NCBI GenBank assembly: GCA_017553815.1
Contig: JAFZJT010000065.1
Coordinates: 1 to 27,857 of the forward strand
Direction: 5' to 3'
DNA length: 27,857 nucleotides
Source of the DNA: Clostridia bacterium
Lineage (GTDB): Bacteria > Bacillota_A > Clostridia > Christensenellales > CAG-138
Shown piece after piece: positions 22,117 through 27,857 of this stretch; the first letter of the stretch is position 1, and the number at the start of each line of letters is the position of its first letter. The notes under the pieces are model-generated. The model made no database searches, was not told the DNA's origin, and saw nothing but the letters and a program-made list of their open reading frames with translations. The translations under genes were made by a program, and so were the position numbers.

Positions 22117-23484
22117 ATGTTTATTGATATTCTCGTTGCCGAGATCGGCTCCACCACGACCCTTGTAAACGCCTTTTCGGGCATAAGCTCCGGCACTCCC
22201 CGCTTCATCGGTCAGGGGCAGGCACCCACGAGTGTGCTTGAGGGCGATGTTCGCATCGGGCTTTCGGGCGCGGTAAGCGACCTTGCAAAAAACCTTGGCG
22301 AAGAAAAGATAGAATACGGCGAGATGTTTGCCACCTCGAGCGCGGCGGGCGGTCTTCGCATGACCGTGCACGGGCTCGTTTACGATATGACCGTCAAGGC
22401 GGCGCAGGCAGCGGCGCTCGGCGCGGGCGCTATTATCAAGCACGCCACGGCGGGCAAGCTCTCCGAATTCGATATCGAGGATATAAAGGAGCTCGACCCG
22501 AACCTCATCCTGCTCGCGGGCGGCACCGATTACGGAGAGAGGGAGACCGCCGCCTTCAACGCGAAGGCGATAGCGGAATCCGGTATGAAGATACCCGTCA
22601 TCTACGGCGGCAATATCCAAAACCACCGCCTCGTTGAAAAGATATTCACCGACGCGGGCATCCCGTTTTACATTACGGAAAACGTTTACCCCAAGCTCGA
22701 CCTATTAAATATCGAGCCTGCGCGAAGGATAATCCACCGGGTTTTCGAGGAGCATATCATCAAGGCGGCGGGCATGGAGCATATCCGCGATATGGTGACG
22801 GGCAACATAATCCCCACCCCGGGCGCGGTAATGGAGGCGAGTCAGCTTCTTCAAAGCGCGATAGGCGACCTCGCCGTTATCGACATAGGCGGCGCGACTA
22901 CCGACGTTCACTCCGTTACCAAGGGTTCGGACGAGATAGCCGTTATGATGACCACCCCCGAGCCGTTCGCCAAGCGCACCGTCGAGGGCGACCTCGGTAT
23001 GTTCGTGAACGCGAAGAACCTTATCGACATGATAGGCGCGGAGAAGCTCGCAAGCGAGCTTGAGCTCGATATGGAAGCGGTTATGGCAAATTACAAGCCC
23101 ATACCGGACACGCCGGAGCAATTCAAGCTGACCGAGCGCCTCTGCCTTGAAGCGGGGCTCATCGCGCTTGAGCGGCACGCCGGCGCATTCCGCTATATCT
23201 ACACGCCGCAGGGCAGGCAGACCATCGCCGAGGGCAAGGACCTTTCCATTATAAAATACCTTGTCGGCACCGGCGGCGCGCTAACAAGGCTTCCGCATCA
23301 CGAGGACATCGCGCGAAGGATAGCCGATTGCAATAGCGGCGGACTGATGCTCTTTCCGCGTCCCGGCAGGGTCAAGCTTCTTTTCGACAATCACTATATC
23401 ATGGCATCTCTGGGCGTACTTTCCAAGCGCTACCCCGAAGCGGCGCTCGATTTGATGCTGCAGAGCCTTGGAATGCAGAATTGA
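22117..23484 (+). CDS. GlmL/MutL-like ASKHA ATPase, probable reactivating factor for ornithine aminomutase
   Basis: This 455-residue protein belongs to the actin-like ATPase group found beside B12-dependent mutases (GlmL beside glutamate mutase; an equivalent open frame beside oraE in Clostridium sticklandii). The phosphate-1 loop is VAEIGSTTT (7-15) and the phosphate-2 loop DIGGATTDVHS (256-266). GTGGALTRLPHH is the usual C-terminal adenosine-side glycine motif. It probably exchanges damaged cobalamin on OraE for fresh coenzyme, inferred from family and location. Its likely SD (GAGGGAAAAG) lies within the last codons of the inserted upstream gene, so translation of the two may be coupled. 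Confidence 0.88.
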   Translation: MFIDILVAEIGSTTTLVNAFSGISSGTPRFIGQGQAPTSVLEGDVRIGLSGAVSDLAKNLGEEKIEYGEMFATSSAAGGLRMTVHGLVYDMTVKAAQAAALGAGAIIKHATAGKLSEFDIEDIKELDPNLILLAGGTDYGERETAAFNAKAIAESGMKIPVIYGGNIQNHRLVEKIFTDAGIPFYITENVYPKLDLLNIEPARRIIHRVFEEHIIKAAGMEHIRDMVTGNIIPTPGAVMEASQLLQSAIGDLAVIDIGGATTDVHSVTKGSDEIAVMMTTPEPFAKRTVEGDLGMFVNAKNLIDMIGAEKLASELELDMEAVMANYKPIPDTPEQFKLTERLCLEAGLIALERHAGAFRYIYTPQGRQTIAEGKDLSIIKYLVGTGGALTRLPHHEDIARRIADCNSGGLMLFPRPGRVKLLFDNHYIMASLGVLSKRYPEAALDLMLQSLGMQN

Positions 23485-23522
23485 AAAAGTATTGAGTAAT
23501 AAGAATAAACGAGGTGTTAATT

Positions 23523-24602
23523 ATGAATCCGAAACTGATAATCGACCTTAACAAGCTCCGCGAGAATCTCGACTGGCTGACGGAGCGCTGCCATGAGCGC
23601 ATGATAAACGCCGTTATCGTCACCAAGGTTTTCTGCGCCGACCCCGAGATCTGCCGCGTCATCGACGAGAGCGACGCGGACGGCTTTGCCGATTCGCGCC
23701 TTCAGAATCTTGAGACCATCGAAACAAGAAAGCCGAAACAGCTTCTTCGCATCGCCATGCAGAGCGAGGCGGATGAGGTCGTGCGCACGGCGGATATCTC
23801 GATGCAGAGCGGCATCGAAACGATAAAGCTTCTCGGCAAGGCGGCGGCGAAGCTCAAAAGAAATCACAAGATCATCCTTATGATAGACATGGGCGATCTT
23901 CGCGAGGGCATCTTCTTTAAGGACGAGGCGCAGATCTTCAAAGCCGCCGAGGCCATCCTTTCGGAGCCCTGGCTCGAATTCTACGGCGTTGGCGTGAACC
24001 TGACCTGCTACGGCGGCATCATCCCCGATGAAGAAAACGTTGGCGGGCTCGTGAAATTTGCCGAGCGCATCCGCGAAAAATACGGCATTCCCCTTCCCAT
24101 CGTTTCGGGCGGCAATTCCTCGATGATGACAATGCTAAAGGAGGACCGCATACCAACGGGCGTTACCCAGCTTCGCCTCGGCGAGAGCTTCGTTCTTGGA
24201 AACAACACCGAATCGGGCGAGCCTATGGAGGAGCTGAACACCGACTGCTTCGTGCTCGAAGCGGAGCTTGTGGAGGTTCAGCATAAGCCCAGCAAGCCCA
24301 TCGGAACGAGCGGCCTCAACGCGTTCGGTGAGCGCGTGAGCTTCGAGGACCGCGGAGAGATGGTGCGCGGCATCCTCGCCATCGGCAGGCAGGACGTGAA
24401 CCCCGACGGGCTAACTCCGCTCGACCCGCGCGTGGAGATAATCGGCGCATCGAGCGACCATCTGCTTCTCAACCTCACCGCCTGCCCCGAATACAAGGTC
24501 GGCGAAACTCTCAGGTTCATCCCCGATTACGGTGCGCTTTTGAAGCTCTGCACCGCCGAAAGGTACGTTTGCCGCGAATACGTCGGAAGGAAGGAAGATT
24601 AA
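23523..24602 (+). CDS. orr: Ornithine racemase, alanine-racemase fold
   Basis: This PLP enzyme interconverts L- and D-ornithine and so feeds the D-ornithine mutase. The ATG at 23523 follows GAGGTG (23511-23516) by 6 bases; an in-frame GTG at 23514 is part of that SD. It has 359 residues in the usual N-terminal TIM barrel plus C-terminal beta domain. The Schiff-base lysine is expected at Lys35 in AVIVTKVFCADPE. Supporting motifs are IDLNKLRENL, MIDMGDLREGIFF, VGVNLTCYGG, VSGGNSSMMTML and RLGESFVLGN. These match the ornithine racemase branch (YhfX/Orr-like) rather than alanine racemase proper, and the location confirms it. Confidence 0.93.
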   Translation: MNPKLIIDLNKLRENLDWLTERCHERMINAVIVTKVFCADPEICRVIDESDADGFADSRLQNLETIETRKPKQLLRIAMQSEADEVVRTADISMQSGIETIKLLGKAAAKLKRNHKIILMIDMGDLREGIFFKDEAQIFKAAEAILSEPWLEFYGVGVNLTCYGGIIPDEENVGGLVKFAERIREKYGIPLPIVSGGNSSMMTMLKEDRIPTGVTQLRLGESFVLGNNTESGEPMEELNTDCFVLEAELVEVQHKPSKPIGTSGLNAFGERVSFEDRGEMVRGILAIGRQDVNPDGLTPLDPRVEIIGASSDHLLLNLTACPEYKVGETLRFIPDYGALLKLCTAERYVCREYVGRKED

Positions 24603-24938
24603 ATGTCCTATATAAAAATCAACGATATCCTGAAAAAGCGCGGCAAGACCCCCGTTCGCATCTCCCCCGCCGCCATGGAGGGCGCGAGGATAAAGGTGCT
24701 TGTCGGCTCCTGCGCGCATTGCGCCAAATTGAAGGACAACGTGTTTGAAGCGGCGAAGATACTCGGCATCCCCGAGAGCGATATCGAGGTCATAAGTGAC
24801 CTTGCGCGCATCGTCAAGATGGGCGTTATGGTAACGCCCTCGCTGATCGTGGACGGGCAGATAGTCAGCTCCGGCAAGGCGCTTTCGGCGGAGGATATAA
24901 TTCCGCTTTTGGAGAAGAAGCATGACGACCTGCTTTGA
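24603..24938 (+). CDS. Thioredoxin-fold redox protein
   Basis: This 111-residue cytosolic protein has a CxxC active site, GSCAHCAKL (Cys37, Cys40), and the cis-proline segment VTPSLIVDGQIVSSG, the pattern of small thioredoxin_3/glutaredoxin-like proteins. The ATG follows the racemase stop codon by one base, with GGAAGGAAG as SD inside the racemase gene, so it is part of the operon. A reductant role for an enzyme of the pathway, such as keeping OrtB or OraE thiols reduced, is possible but not shown by sequence. Confidence 0.85.
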   Translation: MSYIKINDILKKRGKTPVRISPAAMEGARIKVLVGSCAHCAKLKDNVFEAAKILGIPESDIEVISDLARIVKMGVMVTPSLIVDGQIVSSGKALSAEDIIPLLEKKHDDLL

Positions 24939-25221
24939 AATCGACAAGACGTTCGCTCCCGCGCCGATGACGGACGAGGAGCGCGAAAAGGTCAAGGCGT
25001 TTTTCAAGGACGGAAGGCTAATCAAAAGCCCCGCCAAGCTTGCAAAGCGCCATATCTGCTACCGAATCATTCTTGAAAGATTTGAGTTTAACAGGCAGTA
25101 TCCCGAGCAGGAAGTGAATGCCGTCATTGAGGAAGTTTACGACGATTACTGCGAGGTGCGCAGGCATTTTGTGGACTTCGGCTGGATGGAGCGCGACAGC
25201 GGCGTTTACCGGCGCGTTTAG
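24922..25221 (+). CDS. DUF2087-domain protein
   Basis: This 99-residue protein overlaps the thioredoxin gene by 17 bases, with GGAGAAGAAG as SD. The sequence MTDEEREKVKAFFKDGRL, IKSPAKLAKRHICYRIILERF (cited in part), VNAVIEEVYDDYCEVRRHFVDFG and WMERDSGVYRRV, also in part, matches the DUF2087 consensus: a winged-helix-like domain with a RxxL-VDFGWMxR ending. Related domains occur fused to HTH regulators, so nucleic-acid binding is possible. Its tight coupling suggests it belongs to the operon, though similar genes occur in unrelated contexts. Confidence 0.85.
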   Translation: MTTCFEIDKTFAPAPMTDEEREKVKAFFKDGRLIKSPAKLAKRHICYRIILERFEFNRQYPEQEVNAVIEEVYDDYCEVRRHFVDFGWMERDSGVYRRV

Positions 25222-25263
25222 TTAATGAAACCCAATTTGCTTTCGGAAAGGAGAACAATCAAT

Positions 25264-25797
25264 ATGAAGGAAAAGATAAATATCAAGGATTACGCCGGAA
25301 TTATCACCGACGAGCTCAAAAAGGGCGTGCTTCTGAACACGCAGGGCGAAAAGTTCAACTCGATGCTGATAGGCTGGGGCGCGCTCGGCACGGTTTGGAA
25401 CCTGCCCTCGTTCACGGTGTACGTTCGCAAGAGCCGCTACACGAAGGAAATTCTCGATCAAACCGGCGAATTCACGATAAGCATCCCCATGGGCAACCCC
25501 GACCCCGTTATCAACCGCGTTTGCGGCTCGCTCTCCGGGCGCGATGTGGATAAGGTCGAAGCCGCGCATCTTGAGCTCGTTGCACCCGAAACGAACGGCG
25601 TACCGGGCATTCGCCAGTATCCGCTGACGCTCGAATGCAGGGTGCTGTATTCGCAGCGGCAGGAGCTTGAAAAGATACCCGAGGATATAATCGAAACCTT
25701 CTACCCGGAGAGCCTCGTCGGCTTCCCCGAATTCGATATGCGAGACCCCCATACCGAGTATATCGGCAGGATAGTGGACGCCTATATCATAAAATAA
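25264..25797 (+). CDS. Flavin reductase family protein
   Basis: The start at 25264 is chosen because AAAGGAGAAC lies 7-16 bases upstream and the upstream in-frame ATG at 25225 has no SD; this gives 177 residues. The split-barrel FMN-binding fold is suggested by GVLLNTQGEKFNSMLIGWGA, cited at its limit, LGTVWNLPSFTVYVRKSRYT and FTISIPMGNP, and by the late catalytic-domain segment ECRVLYSQRQEL. Family members reduce flavins or use bound FMN as an electron carrier. It follows DUF2087 by 42 bases and is likely the last gene of the operon. Confidence 0.88.
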   Translation: MKEKINIKDYAGIITDELKKGVLLNTQGEKFNSMLIGWGALGTVWNLPSFTVYVRKSRYTKEILDQTGEFTISIPMGNPDPVINRVCGSLSGRDVDKVEAAHLELVAPETNGVPGIRQYPLTLECRVLYSQRQELEKIPEDIIETFYPESLVGFPEFDMRDPHTEYIGRIVDAYIIK

Positions 25798-25833
25798 GCT
25801 TTACGCAAACACGGTTTTTATGAGGTGGTTTAT

Positions 25834-26454
25834 ATGAAAAAGCATTTCGCATTCATCATCGCGGCGCTTGCTTTTTGCCTGCTCATTACCGCCTGTAAGG
25901 AGCACGGCAAACCGAAGGACGAGAACGCCTCGCCCGCCCCGATAACGCTTGAGGAATCCTTGAAAACGGAGAGCGACCTGGAGATGTTCATTCTTACCGA
26001 CGCGGCGAACGCCGACCTTTCTGAGCTTCAGGAGGTGTACGGCGTTGCAGGACAGAGGCGCTATGTACCCAAGCGTTACGGAATAGCCGATAACGCAACT
26101 GCGCCCCAACCGCTCCCCGAGCAGTTCGTGCTCTATATCGTTTCCCCTTGGCCCGATTATGAGGACGGAGGCAGTTTTGTTACCAATATTCAAATCACCG
26201 ACCCCAAGGTGCGCGTTTTCGGTTTGACGATTGAATCCTCTTCCGAGGAATTCATCGAAAAATGCTCCATGCTTGGCTATAACCGTGTTTACAGCATCGA
26301 TAACGAGGAGTATGACGGATTCAGCTACTATGACGAATACACCTGCATGAAGTCCGCCGACGGGAAGAATTATATCGCCCTTGCGAAGAAGGATTCAAAC
26401 ACCTATATCGTGCTGTTTGCGCCCGTGACCAACCGAGGCGGGATAATATTCTGA
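25834..26454 (+). CDS. Predicted lipoprotein of unknown function
   Basis: This protein has 206 residues from the ATG at 25834, which follows GAGGTGG by 6 bases; an in-frame ATG nine bases upstream overlaps that SD. The N-terminus MKKHFAFIIAALAFCLLITAC is a lipoprotein signal, split here at its length limit as MKKHFAFIIAALAF and CLLITAC, with the lipobox cysteine at 21. The mature part is acidic at first (EESLKTESDLEMFI), then beta-rich with YSIDNEEYDGFSYYDEY. I do not recognise a domain. It is followed by its own terminator and is probably a separate membrane-anchored protein rather than part of ornithine catabolism. Confidence 0.8.
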   Translation: MKKHFAFIIAALAFCLLITACKEHGKPKDENASPAPITLEESLKTESDLEMFILTDAANADLSELQEVYGVAGQRRYVPKRYGIADNATAPQPLPEQFVLYIVSPWPDYEDGGSFVTNIQITDPKVRVFGLTIESSSEEFIEKCSMLGYNRVYSIDNEEYDGFSYYDEYTCMKSADGKNYIALAKKDSNTYIVLFAPVTNRGGIIF

Positions 26455-26502
26455 GGCGGTACGCGGCTCTCAAACCGTTATTGATAACCGAACACATTAT
26501 CA

Positions 26503-26540
26503 AAGCGCTCCCCGATGTGAATACGCGGGAAGCGCTTTTT
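26503..26540 (+). terminator. Intrinsic terminator after the lipoprotein gene
   Basis: Arms AAGCGCTCCCCG (26503-26514) and CGGGAAGCGCTT (26526-26537) pair with a single mismatch around an 11-base loop and end in TTTTT (26536-26540). Confidence 0.8.
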
Positions 26541-26599
26541 GCGTTGTTCAACTTCAGTTTTTTCGGTTTCTCGATTGCCGTATCAACAAAAAACCGCAT

Positions 26600-26963
26600 T
26601 CAGATGCATTTTTCGATTATCGAGGCAAATTCCTCGAGCGCGATTCTATCCTCATCCGAGAATCTACCTATGAGCGGGCTGTCGATATCAAGAACTCCGA
26701 CTACCTTTCCATTCGCATTGCGGAGCGGCACGACTATCTCCGAGTTCGATGCGCAGTCGCAGGCGATATGCACTGGGAATTCATGCACGTTTTCAACGAC
26801 GAAGGTCCTATTCTCCCTCGCCGCTGCGCCGCAAACGCCCCTGTCGAGCGGTATCTCTATGCAGGCGGGCTTGCCCTGAAACGGGTCGAGCACCAGAATG
26901 CCGTATAGGGTGCTTAGCGCCCTCAACGAGCGATTTGAGCTTGAGATTCAGTTCAAAGTCCAT
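26600..26963 (-). pseudogene. Free methionine-(R)-sulfoxide reductase (GAF type), broken by an internal deletion and frameshift
   Basis: The gene starts correctly at 26963 with GGAG just upstream and reads MDFELNLKLKSLVEGAKHP, a normal fRMsr opening. About here (near 26905) the reading frame changes and the rest continues in another frame as LVLDPFQGKPACIEIPL, RGVCGAA, HIACDCASNSEIVVPL to the end. All three expected catalytic cysteines (GKPAC, GVCG, HIACD) are kept, but roughly 30-35 residues found in relatives (the ALLYESL and NWAGFYLL region) are missing between the two parts. A single deletion not divisible by three explains both. It may be a genuine pseudogene or an assembly error. A good promoter is still present. 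Confidence 0.75.
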
Positions 26964-26997
26964 ATTTTTCTCCGTTTCAAAAAGCTTTTCAAAAATG

Positions 26998-27026
26998 ATG
27001 ATACCACCCCGAAGGGTAAAATGCAA
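26998..27026 (-). promoter_or_regulatory. Promoter of the broken methionine-sulfoxide reductase gene
   Basis: On the minus strand: TTGCAT (27026-27021), a 17-base spacer and TATCAT (27003-26998). The predicted start is near 26991, about 28 bases before the ATG. Confidence 0.55.
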
Positions 27027-27131
27027 CGCTTTTCCTATCTAAAAGCCAAAGTTTTTTCAAAAACCGCTGTTTTTCCCGTCTCCGTTGTGCTATAATACGG
27101 CGGTAAAGTTTTCCTCAAAGAAGGATGTAAA

Positions 27132-27455
27132 ATGGCGCTTACAGTTTGGGCTTTTTTAATAGTTTGCCCGCTCGTTTTCGTCGCGGGCTTCGTGGACTCG
27201 GTCGCGGGCGGCGGCGGAGTCATTTCCCTGCCCGCCTATCTTATCGCGGGCATACCGATGAAGCTTGCCGCGGGCACGAACAAGCTTGCGAACGGCTGCG
27301 GCACGGCAATCTCCGCATATCGCTATGCAAGATCGGGCAAGGTGGTTTGGCTTGCCGCCGTTCTTGATGACCGTCGACCAGACCGATATCAAAAAACAAG
27401 GCGATTAAGCCGGAAAATGAATTTGCGCAAAACTATTGACAGGACCTGGTTATAG
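27132..27455 (+). pseudogene. TauE/SafE (TSUP) family permease, truncated after about 75 residues
   Basis: The first part is a typical sulfite-exporter-family membrane protein: a helix MALTVWAFLIVCPLVFVAG, then the family motif DSVAGGGGVISLPAYLIAGI (cited at its limit), then GTNKLANGCGTAISAYRYARSGKVVW. Family members have about 250 residues and eight helices. Here the family pattern ends near 27365 and is replaced by unrelated polar sequence (DDRRPDRYQKTRR) to a stop at 27455. TATAAT (27091-27096) is a plausible -10. The break coincides with a sharp drop in GC content, so it is either an insertion junction or a contig misjoin. Confidence 0.7.
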
Positions 27456-27857
27456 AAGAATAGACAATAATTCAAGAACTATGAACATCAGCATTCCTCT
27501 TATAAAGTTTTCAACAAATGTTGCATGCTTTGATCTAGCTTTTGCATATATATCAAAAAAAGATAAAACGGCATAATATCCATCGCTCTTTACAATTGGA
27601 AGAAAATTAATAAGCATATTGGATATAACCAAATAAAGATAACCTTTTAACTGTGGAAAAAAGGCTAATGTCAATAGTATAAAAACAGAGTTTGCAGCAT
27701 TACCAGCCGTGTAAACCGCAATGCGTTTATATTTCGGGAGAAAATAGCTATACGATGTATCTACATAAAAAGCAGGATAAATGAAAACCATTTTAAAACC
27801 AATTTTAACTCTGCTTTCAGGAAAAAATAACTTAAGTACTAGTATATGAGCACATTC
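27450..27857 (-). CDS. M50-family zinc metalloprotease, C-terminal part (runs off the window)
   Basis: The frame continues past 27791 to the window end, where it begins ECAHILVLKLFF. With the preceding residue outside the window, ECAH is very likely the second to fifth positions of an HExxH zinc motif. Downstream are YPAFYVDTSYSYFLP and AVYTAGNAANSVFIL, then NMLINFLPIVKSDGYYAV, whose Asp is the expected third metal ligand (the family's DG motif). Several membrane helices are present. This form, with P..YVDTS after HExxH, is the type found with peptide maturation or bacteriocin gene clusters (YydH/SkfC-like) rather than RseP. At least 135 residues are visible. Base composition is much AT-richer than the rest of the window. 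Confidence 0.8.
   Translation of the reverse strand, partial: ECAHILVLKLFFPESRVKIGFKMVFIYPAFYVDTSYSYFLPKYKRIAVYTAGNAANSVFILLTLAFFPQLKGYLYLVISNMLINFLPIVKSDGYYAVLSFFDIYAKARSKHATFVENFIRGMLMFIVLELLSILL

Overview
The window looks like chromosomal DNA from an uncultured anaerobic member of the Clostridia, probably a gut or rumen type. The signs are strong AGGAGG-type ribosome binding sites, compact intrinsic terminators, cohesin and dockerin modules in a secreted protein, and a complete Stickland-type D-ornithine fermentation cluster. Most genes are GC-rich. Three patches are visibly AT-richer: about 5700-6980, 21085-22115, and everything after about 27365.

Layout. (1) 1-4990: a very large secreted protein on the minus strand (leucine-rich repeats, alpha/beta-hydrolase-like domain, two cohesins, two dockerin-type segments) diverges from two small XRE regulators; a perfect 18-bp palindrome sits at the predicted transcription start of the big gene. 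(2) 5000-5700: a small zinc-ribbon gene on the minus strand, preceded by a roughly 200-nt highly structured RNA with its own promoter, possibly a raiA-type RNA. (3) 5700-9330: an unrecognised secreted protein plus a membrane protein behind a promoter with a 22-bp palindrome, then an M18 aminopeptidase. (4) 9340-12590: minus-strand genes for a zinc-ribbon membrane protein, a metallophosphoesterase and an ABC-F ATPase with a long 5' leader. (5) 12900-14760: a NifU-like Fe-S scaffold protein coupled to a GGGtGRT protein. (6) 14760-15520: non-coding DNA holding a MITE-like inverted repeat, a predicted small RNA, and the ornithine operon promoter. (7) 15525-25800: ord, ortA, ortB, oraS, oraE, an inserted AT-rich DUF6615/PD-(D/E)xK-like gene, a GlmL/MutL-like gene, ornithine racemase, a thioredoxin-fold protein, a DUF2087 protein and a flavin reductase. 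(8) 25800-27857: a lipoprotein, a broken free-methionine-sulfoxide reductase, a truncated TauE/SafE permease, and the AT-rich C-terminal part of an M50 metalloprotease running off the window.

How it works together. Racemase Orr makes D-ornithine. OraS/OraE (B12 and PLP) convert it to 2,4-diaminopentanoate, and the GlmL-like ATPase probably keeps the mutase active. Ord oxidatively deaminates the product to 2-amino-4-oxopentanoate, and OrtA/OrtB cleave that with CoA to acetyl-CoA and D-alanine. The items most worth following up are the gene inserted inside this operon, the structured RNA at 5450-5653, the predicted sRNA at 14955-15063, the palindrome-controlled divergent promoter at 4400-4560, and the composition break near 27365.
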